64,000 nucleotides of DNA from an uncultured beta proteobacterium (lineage in GTDB: Bacteria > Pseudomonadota > Gammaproteobacteria > Burkholderiales > Burkholderiaceae). Positions 40,646-49,733 of the stretch are shown one piece after another. The stretch covers positions 1 through 64,000 of the forward strand of contig CAIUOP010000016.1 of assembly GCA_903900805.1 (NCBI GenBank). The letters run 5' to 3'. The notes under the pieces were generated by a model, which worked only from the letters and a program-made list of their open reading frames with translations, searched no databases and was not told the origin of the DNA. The first letter of the stretch is position 1, and every line of letters begins with the position of its first letter. A program made the translations under genes and the position numbers.

Positions 40646-41824
40646 TTAATTGAGCGCTTTAGGTTTAGGGCGCTTGCCAGTTTGGATTTTGAGTTCTAAC
40701 TCTTTGTCTTTGCGAAAAATTCTTAGGCTTGCCTCGTTTCCAGGACCAATTTGTGCGATTTGATTGAGGAGTTGCTTAACATCCTTAGTTTTATTGCCAT
40801 TAACAGTTGTTAGAACATCGCCAGGTTTTACCCCGCCACGAGCTGCAGGGCCGCCTTCCAGCACTCCTGATATAAGTACTCCCTCAGTATTGCCGGGTAG
40901 CCCTAAAGATTCAGAAAGCTCTTTTGATAGGTTTTGTGGCTCAACACCAATCCAGCCTCTAGTAACACTTCCATTTTTCAAAATGGACTCCATTACTTGC
41001 TTAGCAAGGTTAACTGGAATGGCAAAACCAATTCCCATCGAGCCACCATTGTTCGAGAAAATCGCAGTATTGATGCCAATCAGATTACCGCGCGTATCAA
41101 TGAGTGCCCCTCCTGAATTACCTGGATTAATTGCGGCATCCGTCTGAATAAAATTTTCAAAAGTATTAATGCCGACATGATCACGACCCATAGCAGAAAC
41201 AATTCCGGAAGTCACAGTTTGGCCAACTCCAAAAGGATTTCCAATTGCAAGCACCACATCTCCTACGCGGACGGATTCAATTTTCCCTAGAGTAATTGGA
41301 GTCGGTAATTGTTTGGCTTCAATTTTTAGAACCGCAATATCTGTCTCTGGATCGCTGCCAACGACCTTTGCTTTTACTTTTCTACCATCAGCAAGCGCAA
41401 TATCAATCTCATCGGCATCATTAATGACATGATGATTTGTGAGAATGATGCCCTCTGGGCTGACTAATACCCCAGAGCCCAGACTGGAGATGGGCTCCTC
41501 GTCTGGCGCTTGATCACCAAAAAAGAATTTGAATAAGGGGTCAGCAGGGTTTTGTTTATTGCCTTTACGCGTTTTTGGCTTTGCAGAAACTTTACTTGTA
41601 AAGATATTGACAACAGCTGGCATCGATCTTTTTACTGCATCGTGATATGAACCAGGATTCAGACTATTGCTTTCGTACGTGCCTTCTTTTAAGGTAACAC
41701 TGTCGACTATCGAGCCAACACCTTGGCCAGATATCCAATTGGGTTTTAGGGTTGCAGCAATAAACCACACCGCAAAAAGAATGGTTACTGTTTGCGCAAA
41801 TAGTAACCATAGGCGATTAAACAT
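40646..41824 (-). CDS. DegS/DegQ-like trypsin-type periplasmic serine protease
   Basis: A 392-residue HtrA-family protease. One N-terminal membrane helix (about 5-26) anchors it without a clear cleavage site. The triad is His in ILTNHHVIND, Asp in DPETDIAVLKI and Ser in INPGNSGGALI. Only one PDZ domain follows (about 285-375, with GPAARGGVKPGDVLTTVNG). Anchor plus one PDZ is the DegS layout, so a role in envelope stress sensing is possible; general quality control is the alternative. A glycine-, lysine- and proline-rich loop (KPKTRKGNKQNPAD) sits before the catalytic domain. Confidence 0.9.
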   Translation of the reverse strand: MFNRLWLLFAQTVTILFAVWFIAATLKPNWISGQGVGSIVDSVTLKEGTYESNSLNPGSYHDAVKRSMPAVVNIFTSKVSAKPKTRKGNKQNPADPLFKFFFGDQAPDEEPISSLGSGVLVSPEGIILTNHHVINDADEIDIALADGRKVKAKVVGSDPETDIAVLKIEAKQLPTPITLGKIESVRVGDVVLAIGNPFGVGQTVTSGIVSAMGRDHVGINTFENFIQTDAAINPGNSGGALIDTRGNLIGINTAIFSNNGGSMGIGFAIPVNLAKQVMESILKNGSVTRGWIGVEPQNLSKELSESLGLPGNTEGVLISGVLEGGPAARGGVKPGDVLTTVNGNKTKDVKQLLNQIAQIGPGNEASLRIFRKDKELELKIQTGKRPKPKALN

Positions 41825-41845
41825 ATTATATTTTTCTCTGTGAAA

Positions 41846-42268
41846 TTATTTTTTGAGACTATCGCGAATCTCGCGCAGTAAGATCACATCTTCTGGAGTT
41901 GGCGGAGGTGGAGGCGCATCCCTCAAGCGGATCTTGTTAACGACTTTTACCATTTGAAAAATTACGAATGCTAGCAAAATGAAATTAATGGAAATGGTGA
42001 TGAAATTGCCATAGGCAAAGATAGGTACCCCAGCCTTTTTAAGCGCATCGAAGGTTCTGGGAACCCCATCCGGAATGCTGCCCAATACAAGGAAAAGGTT
42101 TGTAAAATCGATATGACCCCCCAAAAGGGTGGAAATAATGGGCATAACGATGTCATTGACCAGCGAATCGACGATTTTCCCGAAAGCCCCGCCAATAATC
42201 ACACCTACGGCTAAATCAATGACATTTCCCTTGACGGCAAAGTCCTGAAACTCCTTTAAAACACTCAT
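41846..42268 (-). CDS. mscL: Large-conductance mechanosensitive channel
   Basis: A 140-residue MscL that opens under extreme membrane tension to release solutes in osmotic downshock. The N-terminal amphipathic helix [23 protein letters not shown] leads into TM1 with the gate [18 protein letters not shown]2 is [19 protein letters not shown], and the C-terminal helical bundle [23 protein letters not shown] is preserved. It lies 21 bp upstream of the protease gene and probably shares its transcript. Confidence 0.96.
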   Translation of the reverse strand: MSVLKEFQDFAVKGNVIDLAVGVIIGGAFGKIVDSLVNDIVMPIISTLLGGHIDFTNLFLVLGSIPDGVPRTFDALKKAGVPIFAYGNFITISINFILLAFVIFQMVKVVNKIRLRDAPPPPPTPEDVILLREIRDSLKK

Positions 42269-42325
42269 TTAGGCCACCCTTTTTGTTTGGATCCTGATTA
42301 AGCTGAGATTAACCCCATAACTTTC

Positions 42326-42353
42326 TTGCTTACCCTACTTTTTACTTTAAAAT
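42326..42353 (+). promoter_or_regulatory. Candidate sigma-70 promoter of petABC
   Basis: TTGCTT and TAAAAT with a 16-base spacer lie 53 bp before the petA ATG. The match is reasonable and positioned alone in the divergent mscL-petA gap. Confidence 0.4.
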
Positions 42354-42405
42354 ACTAGGTTTAAGCAATTTCCACCCAAAAATACCCTTTCTAGGAATTT
42401 TGTAA

Positions 42406-43008
42406 ATGAGTGACAAGCCCAGTATGGACAAGGATCGACGTAATTGGTTGATCGCCACTTCGGCGGTTGGCGGCGTAGGTGCTGCTGCAGCCCTTTACCC
42501 TTTTGTAGACAGTTTTGAGCCTTCTGAGCGCGCTAAGGCCGCTGGAGCAGCTGTTGAAATCGATATAGCTGACATGAAGCCAGATGAAATGAGAATGGTT
42601 GAATGGCGCGGCAAGCCGGTATGGGTTGTGCGTCGCACCCCTGAGCAGGTCGCTGAATTATCCAAAATTGATGGTGAATTGGCAGACCCTAATTCATTAC
42701 GTGATCCAGCTCAATACACGCCACCATATGCTCAAAACCAATGGCGTTCAATTAAGCCTGAATACATGGTTGTTGTAGGCATCTGTACACATTTAGGCTG
42801 CTCTCCAACGCCAAAGTTTGAAGCAGGTGCTCAGCCTTCCTTGCCAAATACATGGCCTGGTGGCTTCTTGTGCCCATGCCATGGTTCAACCTTTGATTTA
42901 GCAGGCCGTGTCTATAAAAACAAACCAGCCCCAGACAATATGGAAGTGCCGCCACATATGTATTTGAGCGACACCAAGATTCTGGTCGGCGAAGATAAGA
43001 AAGCCTAA
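42406..43008 (+). CDS. petA: Ubiquinol-cytochrome c reductase, Rieske iron-sulfur subunit
   Basis: A 200-residue Rieske protein of the bc1 complex. A membrane helix follows the basic N-terminus DKDRRNWLIATSAVGG, a Tat-like signal anchor without a strict twin-arginine hydrophobic pattern (it has DRRNWL). The [2Fe-2S] ligands are in CTHLGCSP and CPCHGSTFD. It accepts electrons from ubiquinol at the Qo site. petA-B-C form one operon, with petB 10 bp after it. Tat genes for its export are at 32.4-34 kb. Confidence 0.96.
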   Translation: MSDKPSMDKDRRNWLIATSAVGGVGAAAALYPFVDSFEPSERAKAAGAAVEIDIADMKPDEMRMVEWRGKPVWVVRRTPEQVAELSKIDGELADPNSLRDPAQYTPPYAQNQWRSIKPEYMVVVGICTHLGCSPTPKFEAGAQPSLPNTWPGGFLCPCHGSTFDLAGRVYKNKPAPDNMEVPPHMYLSDTKILVGEDKKA

Positions 43009-43017
43009 GGAGAAATA

Positions 43018-44418
43018 ATGGCATTTCACGAAAAAGAAGTCCCAGCAGACGCCTCAGCCGCTGTAAAGCTAATGGCATGGGTTGACTCACGTCTTCCTGT
43101 CACAGAAGCATTCAAGCGTCACATGAGCGAGTACTACGCGCCTAAGAACTTGAATTTTTTCTATATTTTTGGCGCCTTAGCGATTGTCGTATTGGCGATC
43201 CAGATCATTACCGGTATTTTCTTGACTATGAACTACAAGCCAGATGCTGCTAAGGCATTTGAGTCTGTTGAATACATCATGCGAGAAGTTCCTTTCGGCT
43301 GGCTAATTCGCTATATGCATTCCACTGGCGCTTCGATGTTCTTTGTGGTGGTTTACATGCATATGTTCCGCGGTTTGATCTATGGTTCTTATCGTAAGCC
43401 GCGTGAACTTATTTGGATCTTCGGTTGTGCGATTTTCTTAGCCTTAATGGGCGAAGCATTTTTTGGATACTTGCTCCCATGGGGTCAAATGTCCTATTGG
43501 GGCGCCCAAGTTATTGTGAATTTATTCTCTGCAATCCCATTGATTGGCCCAGACCTTTCTTTATGGTTACGTGGTGACTATGTTGTGGGCGATGCTACGC
43601 TCAACCGTTTCTTTGCGTTTCACGTCATTGCGATTCCATTGGTACTGATTGGTTTGGTTGCGGCGCATATTCTTGCATTGCATGAAGTAGGTTCAAACAA
43701 TCCGGATGGCATAGAGATTAAAAATACGGTTGATGAAAAAGGTATCCCCTTGGATGGCATTCCTTTCCACCCGTTTTACAGCGTACATGACGTCATGTAC
43801 CTGGGTGGTTTCTTGATCATTTTTGCTTCGATTGTTTTCTTTGCTCCAGAGATGGGCGGTTACTTCTTAGAGGCAAATAACTTCATCCCTGCAAACCCAT
43901 TTGTTACACCAACACACATTGCTCCAGTTTGGTATTTCACGCCGTTCTACTCAATGTTGCGTGCAACTACTACAAACTTCCTCCTGCCTTTATGGATTTT
44001 CTTAGCAGTGATTCTCGGGATGTTTGCCCTTCAGTCTAAAGATATCAAAGTAAAGGGTGCTTGCGCGATTATTGCTTTAGTTTTAGCTGCTGGCTTTTAT
44101 GCACTTGACGCTAAGTTCTGGGGTGTTGTGATCATGGGCGCTTCCGTAGTGATCCTGTTCTTCTTGCCATGGTTAGATCACTCCCCAGTCAAATCCATTC
44201 GCTATCGCCCTCAGTTCCATAAATATATTTATGGCATCTTTGTGGTGACCTTTGTGATTTTGGGTTACTTAGGTATTGAGGCGCCATCACCTCTGTATGA
44301 AAAGATTTCTCAGATTTGCACTATTTACTATCTGGGCTTTTTCTTGGCAATGCCTTTTTGGAGCAAGCTTGGTACATTCAAGCCAGTTCCAGAGCGCGTT
44401 ACTTTTGAATCCCATTAA
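43018..44418 (+). CDS. petB: Ubiquinol-cytochrome c reductase, cytochrome b
   Basis: A 466-residue integral cytochrome b with eight helices and two bis-histidine b haems. Haem ligands are in RYMHSTGASMFFVVVYMHMFRG and, in the fourth helix, AFHVIAIPLVLIGLVAAHI. The PEWY motif of the Qo site is not exact; a WYFTPFYSMLRA segment is present instead, with PVWYF. It follows petA with a strong AAGGAGAAAT ribosome site. Confidence 0.95.
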   Translation: MAFHEKEVPADASAAVKLMAWVDSRLPVTEAFKRHMSEYYAPKNLNFFYIFGALAIVVLAIQIITGIFLTMNYKPDAAKAFESVEYIMREVPFGWLIRYMHSTGASMFFVVVYMHMFRGLIYGSYRKPRELIWIFGCAIFLALMGEAFFGYLLPWGQMSYWGAQVIVNLFSAIPLIGPDLSLWLRGDYVVGDATLNRFFAFHVIAIPLVLIGLVAAHILALHEVGSNNPDGIEIKNTVDEKGIPLDGIPFHPFYSVHDVMYLGGFLIIFASIVFFAPEMGGYFLEANNFIPANPFVTPTHIAPVWYFTPFYSMLRATTTNFLLPLWIFLAVILGMFALQSKDIKVKGACAIIALVLAAGFYALDAKFWGVVIMGASVVILFFLPWLDHSPVKSIRYRPQFHKYIYGIFVVTFVILGYLGIEAPSPLYEKISQICTIYYLGFFLAMPFWSKLGTFKPVPERVTFESH

Positions 44419-44459
44419 TTTACGCCTGAGATAACAGCTAAGAGAAATTAGGAACTAGT

Positions 44460-45233
44460 ATGAAACGAATTCTGCACACTTTGATGGGCGTCTGCCAAGC
44501 AGCTACCCTGGTTATTGCCCTTGGGTTTGGCCTAAGTGCAAATGCAAGCGAGGGTGGCTTTCCTTTAGATAAGGCGCCAGACCGTGTCAGCAGCAATGCT
44601 TCTTTACAAAACGGCGCTAAGATTTTTGTTAACTATTGCTTAAACTGCCATGCAGCAGCAAGCATGCGTTATAACCGTTTGCGCGATATTGGCTTGACCG
44701 ATCAGCAGATTAAAGACAACTTGATTTTGACTGATGCTAAGGTTGGCGATTTGATGACTATTGCCATGACGCCAAAAGATGCCAAGGTTTGGTTTGGCAA
44801 GGTCCCACCAGATTTATCTGTTGAGGCTAGAGCTCGCGGCACTGATTGGCTTTATACCTACTTCCGAACTTACTATAAAGACGATACGACTCCAACCGGT
44901 TGGAATAATCTGGTATACCCAAACGTTGGTATGCCACACGTACTCTGGCAGTTACAGGGTGAGCGTGCCGCTAAGTTTGAGGAACGTAAAGATCCACATG
45001 ATGCAAGCAGAATGGAGAAAGTATTTGTAGGCTTTGAGCAGCTAACCCCAGGCACGATGAAGCCACAAGAATATGACGATAATATTGCCGACTTGGTGGC
45101 CTTCATGTCATGGATGGCTGAGCCAGTGCAATTAGAACGTAAACGTCTTGGCGTAGTGGTGCTTTTATTCTTGGCGCTCTTTACCTTCTTAGCTTGGCGT
45201 TTGAACAAGGCTTATTGGAAAGATATTCACTAA
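44460..45233 (+). CDS. petC: Ubiquinol-cytochrome c reductase, cytochrome c1
   Basis: A 257-residue membrane-anchored c-type cytochrome. A signal peptide (about 1-30) ends near ANASEGG. The haem motif is YCLNCHAAASMRYNR, the methionine ligand probably lies in the later NVGMPHVLWQLQG segment, and a C-terminal helix (about 230-248) anchors it on the periplasmic side. It closes the bc1 operon. A 10-bp stem follows before sspA. Confidence 0.96.
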   Translation: MKRILHTLMGVCQAATLVIALGFGLSANASEGGFPLDKAPDRVSSNASLQNGAKIFVNYCLNCHAAASMRYNRLRDIGLTDQQIKDNLILTDAKVGDLMTIAMTPKDAKVWFGKVPPDLSVEARARGTDWLYTYFRTYYKDDTTPTGWNNLVYPNVGMPHVLWQLQGERAAKFEERKDPHDASRMEKVFVGFEQLTPGTMKPQEYDDNIADLVAFMSWMAEPVQLERKRLGVVVLLFLALFTFLAWRLNKAYWKDIH

Positions 45234-45241
45234 TATTTGTG

Positions 45242-45266
45242 ATGAGCCCTGTAGGTCAGGGTTCAT
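45242..45266 (+). promoter_or_regulatory. Hairpin between petC and sspA
   Basis: ATGAGCCCTG pairs with CAGGGTTCAT (one G-T pair) around a 5-base loop, starting 8 bases after the petC stop. There is no T tract, so it is probably an mRNA 3' stabiliser or partial attenuator rather than a classical terminator. Confidence 0.45.
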
Positions 45267-45332
45267 GAGTGAAGAAATTTAACGCTGTTGTGCGTTTGTT
45301 GTATTGAAGTAGAAATTTAAGGAAATAAATTT

Positions 45333-45944
45333 ATGATGGTGTTGTACTCGGGCACTAACTGCCCATTCTCGCAACGCTGCCGTCTGGTGCTTTTTGAAAA
45401 AGGCATGGATTTTGAAATCCGTGATGTTGACTTGTTCAACAAACCAGAAGACATCTCGGTAATGAACCCTTACGGCCAAGTTCCCATCTTAGTGGAGCGC
45501 GATTTAATTCTGTATGAATCAAACATCATCAATGAGTACATTGATGAACGTTTCCCTCATCCACAATTAATGCCGCCTGATCCTGTGGCTCGTGCGCGTG
45601 CGCGCCTTTTCTTGTTTAATTTCGAAAAAGAGTTGTTTGTACACGTTGCGGCTTTGGAAAACGAAAAAGGCAAAGCTGCTGAAAAGCTTCACGAGAAAGC
45701 GCGTTTAGCAATTCGTGATCGCTTGACTCAGTTGGCACCAATTTTTATCAAGAATAAGTACATGCTAGGCGATGAATTTTCTATGCTGGATGTAGCGATT
45801 GCGCCTTTGTTATGGCGTCTTGAGCACTACGGAATTGATCTTTCTCGTAATGCTGCAGCTCTTCTGAAATATGCTGAGCGTATCTTCAGTAGACCAGCCT
45901 ATATCGAAGCTTTGACTCCTTCTGAAAAGGTAATGCGCCGCTAA
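45333..45944 (+). CDS. sspA: Stringent starvation protein A
   Basis: A 203-residue glutathione-transferase-fold protein that binds RNA polymerase in enterics and regulates starvation and stress genes. The N-terminal thioredoxin-like half reads LYSGTNCPFSQRCRLVLFEKGMDF, then NPYGQVPILVERDLILYESNIINEYIDERFPHP. The helical C-terminal half is complete. As in the family, no catalytic GST activity is expected. Genetic linkage petABC-sspAB is widely conserved. Confidence 0.95.
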   Translation: MMVLYSGTNCPFSQRCRLVLFEKGMDFEIRDVDLFNKPEDISVMNPYGQVPILVERDLILYESNIINEYIDERFPHPQLMPPDPVARARARLFLFNFEKELFVHVAALENEKGKAAEKLHEKARLAIRDRLTQLAPIFIKNKYMLGDEFSMLDVAIAPLLWRLEHYGIDLSRNAAALLKYAERIFSRPAYIEALTPSEKVMRR

Positions 45945-45972
45945 GCTTCACTAGCGGTTCATTTCAGCGGGC

Positions 45973-46380
45973 ATGTCTGACGTTCCAAGTAATAAACCCT
46001 ACCTAATCCGCGCTCTGCATCAGTGGTGTGCGGATTTTGGTTTTACGCCGTTTATAGCGGTCTTTGTGGACGCTAGGGTTGAAGTACCCATGGAGTTTGT
46101 AAAGAACGATGAGATTGTTTTAAATCTTTCCTTAGAGGCTTGTCATCAACTCCAGATGGAGAATGATTGGATTAGCTTTCAAGCGAGGTTTGGCGGCATT
46201 CCAAGGAAGATTATGGTTCCAGTCAGCCATGTTTTGGCTATTTACGCTAGGGAGAATGGACAGGGCATGTCTTTTCCGTTTGATCCAAAGCAGGCTCGAG
46301 ACTTGCATGTTGCAGACGCCTCGGATGGCTCCCCTGAGAAGCCGAAAACGGGTAGACCTTCCTTGAAGATTGTGAAATAA
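45973..46380 (+). CDS. sspB: ClpXP protease specificity-enhancing factor SspB
   Basis: A 135-residue adaptor that delivers ssrA-tagged proteins to ClpXP. The N-terminal substrate-binding domain includes KPYLIRALHQWCADFGFTPF, VPMEFVKNDEIVLNLSLEAC and ISFQARFGGIPRKIMVPVSHVLAIYARENGQGM. A flexible linker ends in RPSLKIVK, the short ClpX-binding tail. It is in an operon with sspA, 28 bp apart. Confidence 0.95.
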   Translation: MSDVPSNKPYLIRALHQWCADFGFTPFIAVFVDARVEVPMEFVKNDEIVLNLSLEACHQLQMENDWISFQARFGGIPRKIMVPVSHVLAIYARENGQGMSFPFDPKQARDLHVADASDGSPEKPKTGRPSLKIVK

Positions 46381-46397
46381 GTTAAAATATCAGCGTT

Positions 46398-46473
46398 GCC
46401 CCTTTAGCTCATCTGGTAGAGCAACTGATTTGTAATCAGTAGGTGGTCTGTTCGAGTCGGACAAGGGGCACCA
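46398..46473 (+). tRNA. tRNA-Thr (anticodon TGT)
   Basis: A 76-base cloverleaf with encoded CCA. The acceptor stem GCCCCTT pairs with AAGGGGC. The anticodon arm ACTGA-TTTGTAA-TCAGT places TGT in the loop, reading ACA codons. The T arm is GTCTG-TTCGAGT-CGGAC with one G-T pair. It lies 17 bp after sspB and probably has its own promoter. Confidence 0.95.
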
Positions 46474-46503
46474 TCAATTTCTCGGCATTTAATATTCCCC
46501 TAG

Positions 46504-47580
46504 ATGTCATATAAAAAAATCGGATTTGATGCAGGCTTGATGTCTCTTAGAGGCACTCATATTGCAATATTCGATTACGCTCTTCAAAACCAAAAAATCC
46601 TAGGCAATGAATCGGTCATTTTTTATGATCGTCGCTCCGAGCAAATTCAACCCTCCGTTTTCCAGAAATTCCAAAGAGAATTTAGCCTTGTTCCATATGA
46701 TCAATTTAGTGAGGTTCGGAATGCGTCTGCATTAGAGCGCATTGATGCGATGTATCTTATTAAGTCGGGCGAGCGGGATGATTACTTTCTTCCAGGGGTC
46801 CCAAATTTGATACATGCGGTATTTCCACAGAAAATTCAAGAGATGCATGGCGATATATATGCATATGTATCTAAATGGTTAAGTGATGAATGTTCCAATG
46901 GAAAAATTCCTTACGTTCCGCACATGATTAATTTGCCTTTAGCTGGCGTTTCATTAAGGACTAGCTTGGGAATCCCTGAAGGCGTGAGCGTTTTTGGTTA
47001 CTACGGTGGAAGTGATAGTTTTAACTTAGAATTTGTGAAGAATGTGATTGCTGAGATTGTGCATAAAAACTCACAGATCTATTTTCTTTTCATGAATATT
47101 GATCGCTTTATAGATCACCCGCAAGTCATTTTCATGCCGGGTAATCCAGACCCCATATTTAAATCAAGCTTTATTAATACCTGTGATGCAATGATTCATG
47201 CAAGGGGTATTGGTGAGAGCTTTGGCCTTGCCTGCGGTGAGTTTTCTATTCACAATAAGCCTGTGATTACTTATGCGCTTTCTCCGCAGCGAAACCACAT
47301 TGAAGTCTTGGGCTCAAAAGCAATTTTATATAAAGGCCCTCATGAGCTGAAGCAAATTTTCTTGGACTTCGATAGGATTTGGCATCAGAATCAAGAGTGG
47401 GACTGCTATTCTGAAGAGTTTTCACCACCAGCAGTGATGAAAAAATTTGCATCTGTATTTTTGGATGAGAAAACCTTAAAACGAGCTGAAATTGAAATTA
47501 ATGGCTTAGATAGGGTCGTAGTTCAAGGTAAACGCTTTAGGAAAAAGCTTCGTAGCCTATTACGAAAGTTGTACCTATAA
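46504..47580 (+). CDS. Glycosyltransferase-like protein of unknown substrate
   Basis: A 358-residue protein that I do not recognise exactly. The C-terminal half looks like a GT-B fold: MNIDRFIDHPQVIFMPG, then DAMIHARGIGESFGLACGEF, then NKPVITYALSPQRNHIEVLG, matching the nucleotide-sugar binding pattern of GT4-like enzymes (E-x-F-G-L-x-x-x-E). The N-terminal half (MSYKKIGFDAGLMSLRGTHIAIFDYA) would bind the acceptor. The tail is very basic (GKRFRKKLRSLLRKL). It begins 31 bp after the tRNA and appears AT-richer than its neighbours. A cell-surface sugar role is a guess. Confidence 0.6.
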   Translation: MSYKKIGFDAGLMSLRGTHIAIFDYALQNQKILGNESVIFYDRRSEQIQPSVFQKFQREFSLVPYDQFSEVRNASALERIDAMYLIKSGERDDYFLPGVPNLIHAVFPQKIQEMHGDIYAYVSKWLSDECSNGKIPYVPHMINLPLAGVSLRTSLGIPEGVSVFGYYGGSDSFNLEFVKNVIAEIVHKNSQIYFLFMNIDRFIDHPQVIFMPGNPDPIFKSSFINTCDAMIHARGIGESFGLACGEFSIHNKPVITYALSPQRNHIEVLGSKAILYKGPHELKQIFLDFDRIWHQNQEWDCYSEEFSPPAVMKKFASVFLDEKTLKRAEIEINGLDRVVVQGKRFRKKLRSLLRKLYL

Positions 47581-47590
47581 GATTGGCTTC

Positions 47591-48943
47591 TTAATCCAAT
47601 AAAGAATTGTCTCGAGTTTCTGGTAGGTACATAAAAGCGACGATCGCGCCGGCAGCTAAAAAAAGTGTTGGATACCAAAGGCCGGCGATATCACTATCCC
47701 ATTTCTGATTTAACCAGGTAACAATGAGCGGTAAAAGTCCGCCTATCCAGCCTGCTGCAAGATTATGGGGAAGAGTTGCAGCGCTATTGCGAGTCTTGGC
47801 GGGGAAGAGTTCAGCTAGGAGGGCTGTTTGAGGGCCAATTACCAAAGCAAGTACTAGAGATAAGCAAGTTAAAACTAGTCCAATCAAAATAAGTGAACTA
47901 CTAGTTTGTGGTGACTGAAGATATTGCGCACTTAATACTTGAAGTATTTGAAATGCGGGATGAATGAAAATTGCGCCTAGCAAAAGACCACTGATCACAA
48001 CTGGCTTGCGTCCAACTTTATCTGAAAGCCAGCCTGCAAAAAGTGTTAGTGGAAAAAGTACTAATGTTGCATAAATACTGAGTTGATCTACAGTTTCGGG
48101 CGATAGCTTGGCGGAAGTCTTTAAAAAAATTGCCGTGTAAACCTGTACACAGAAAAATAGTACCGCCCCGCCTGCAGAGACGCAGAAGAAAAGCAAAAAC
48201 ATGCGCTTGCGTGTTTGTGGATCTCGAAAATTACTTAGTAATGGGCGCTCAGTTTTTTTACCACTTTTACTAAGTTCCAAAAATACAGGCGTTTCTTCCA
48301 AAGCCATTCGTGCTTTAAATGCAATCATCAGAAGAAAAATTGAAATCCAAAATGGAACCCTCCATCCCCATTCGACAAACTCTTCCGGGGAGAGGTAATT
48401 CCTGAGGAGCGCAATTTGCAAAGTGGAAAACAGGATTCCAAGCGGACCCATCAGTTGCAGAAAGCTAGTTTTTAGCCCCCTATATTCATTGCCGGCATGC
48501 TCGGTGAGGTATACGGCGCTGCCGCCAATTTCACCGCCTGCAGATAATCCCTGAAGTAGACGCAAGCTGACCAGTAGGATTGGCGCCCAGATTCCAACTT
48601 GGGCATAGGTAGGTAGGAAGCCTACGCTAAATGTTGCCAGGCCCATTAAGACAATAGTGATCATAAAGACGGGCTTACGACCAATGCGATCGCCCATAGA
48701 GCCAAATATAGCGGCGCCGATAGGGCGCACTACCATCCCAACACCAAAAGTCGCTAGGCTTGCCAAGAGGCCTGTGTTTGGATCGCTGGAGGGAAAAAAT
48801 AAAGGGGCAAAAACAACTGCCAAAGTGGCAAAAGTTAGAAAGTCATACCACTCCAAAAAGGTCCCAAAACAAGCAGCAGTTGCTATTTTTCGGTAGGAAT
48901 GAGAGCCTTTAAATTTTTCTAAGTTATTGATTTTATTCAATTT
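47591..48943 (-). CDS. MFS transporter, metabolite:H+ symporter (MHS) family
   Basis: A 12-helix major facilitator of about 450 residues. The MHS signature regions are GTFLEWYDFLTFATLAVVFAPLFFP in helix 1, RPIGAAIFGSMGDRIGRKPVF around loop 2-3, and LRLLQGLSAGGEIGGSAVYLTEHA. Relatives carry proline, betaine, shikimate or 2-oxoglutarate; the substrate is not predictable here. No ATG precedes the first helix. The start shown is a TTG at 48943, and another TTG at 48979 is possible. It is convergent with the glycosyltransferase-like gene. Confidence 0.85.
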   Translation of the reverse strand, partial: KLNKINNLEKFKGSHSYRKIATAACFGTFLEWYDFLTFATLAVVFAPLFFPSSDPNTGLLASLATFGVGMVVRPIGAAIFGSMGDRIGRKPVFMITIVLMGLATFSVGFLPTYAQVGIWAPILLVSLRLLQGLSAGGEIGGSAVYLTEHAGNEYRGLKTSFLQLMGPLGILFSTLQIALLRNYLSPEEFVEWGWRVPFWISIFLLMIAFKARMALEETPVFLELSKSGKKTERPLLSNFRDPQTRKRMFLLFFCVSAGGAVLFFCVQVYTAIFLKTSAKLSPETVDQLSIYATLVLFPLTLFAGWLSDKVGRKPVVISGLLLGAIFIHPAFQILQVLSAQYLQSPQTSSSLILIGLVLTCLSLVLALVIGPQTALLAELFPAKTRNSAATLPHNLAAGWIGGLLPLIVTWLNQKWDSDIAGLWYPTLFLAAGAIVAFMYLPETRDNSLLD

Positions 48944-48991
48944 AGTTCTTTTTACAAAATATTTATTGCAAAGCAGCAAAAAATTCTTGAT

Positions 48992-49034
48992 TTGTCATAT
49001 TCATTCAGTTACAGTTTTATGGTGCAGTGCAATA
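48992..49034 (+). promoter_or_regulatory. Phasin promoter with possible PhaR operator
   Basis: TTGTCA and TTTTAT with a 17-base spacer (48992-49020) form a plausible sigma-70 promoter. TGCAGTGCAATA (49023-49034) covers the expected transcription start, and a similar TTGCAAAGCAGCAA lies upstream near 48966. PhaR-type repressors recognise TGC-rich sites upstream of phasin genes; assignment here is inference. Confidence 0.35.
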
Positions 49035-49114
49035 TTTAGGGTATCTGAATTGTTCCGATTTCTAAATCTTTCACTCAATGAACTAGTTGTACCACTTAAT
49101 TTATGGAGAAATAC

Positions 49115-49699
49115 ATGAACCAAGATCAAATTACCGCTAAATTGTCCCAAATTAACAGCAAGGGCCTCGAAGCTTCATTTTCTTTGAGCGAAGCTGCGTT
49201 GGAAAATGCTCAGAAATTAGTTGAGTTGAACTACGCTGCTTCTAAAGATGCAATGGTAAATGCTCAAGATAGTATTCAGCAAGTGTTGACAGCGAAAGAT
49301 CCAAAACAAGTTACTGAACTCTTGAGCGCAGAAACATTGCAAGCTGCTAGTACACAAGCTGTTGCTTATCAAAAGAAAGTAAGCAAAGTATTGCGTGATA
49401 GCAATAAAGAATTTGTAAACGTGGTTGACGCCAGCATTGACCAGTTACAAGATGGTCTCCAAGACTGGATCAATACCGTTACCACTAACGCGCCTGCTGG
49501 CTCTGATGCTTTCTTATCTTCATTTAAGACTGTGTACGGAAGTACATTACAAGGTTTCGAGCAATTCCGCGCTGCTAGCAAAGAAGCTTTTGCAACAGCT
49601 GAAAAAACTGCTGATCAAGCGATCGATGCTCTTCAAGGTCAAATCGCTCAAGTTAAGAAAGCTGCTACACCTGCATCACGTGCACGCAAATCAGCTTAA
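49115..49699 (+). CDS. phaP: Phasin family protein (PHA granule-associated)
   Basis: A 194-residue, all-helical, Cys- and Trp-poor protein of the Phasin_2 type that coats polyhydroxyalkanoate granules. Alternating hydrophobic helices (AALENAQKLVELNYAASKDA, QAASTQAVAYQKKVSKVL) and the end KKAATPASRARKSA are typical of Burkholderiales PhaP. The ATG at 49115 follows GGAG with good spacing; an ATG four codons upstream lacks it. It suggests PHA storage, though no pha synthesis gene lies in this window. A terminator follows. Confidence 0.93.
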   Translation: MNQDQITAKLSQINSKGLEASFSLSEAALENAQKLVELNYAASKDAMVNAQDSIQQVLTAKDPKQVTELLSAETLQAASTQAVAYQKKVSKVLRDSNKEFVNVVDASIDQLQDGLQDWINTVTTNAPAGSDAFLSSFKTVYGSTLQGFEQFRAASKEAFATAEKTADQAIDALQGQIAQVKKAATPASRARKSA

Positions 49700-49733
49700 T
49701 TAATAGATCTCAATAGAGAACTAGGTTTTAAAT

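Noticed and set aside
46398..48979. A genomic island bounded by tRNA-Thr attachment sites
   Set aside because: Only an 8-base match (AAGGGGCA) to the tRNA 3' end was noticed downstream, inside the transporter gene, and no integrase is present.
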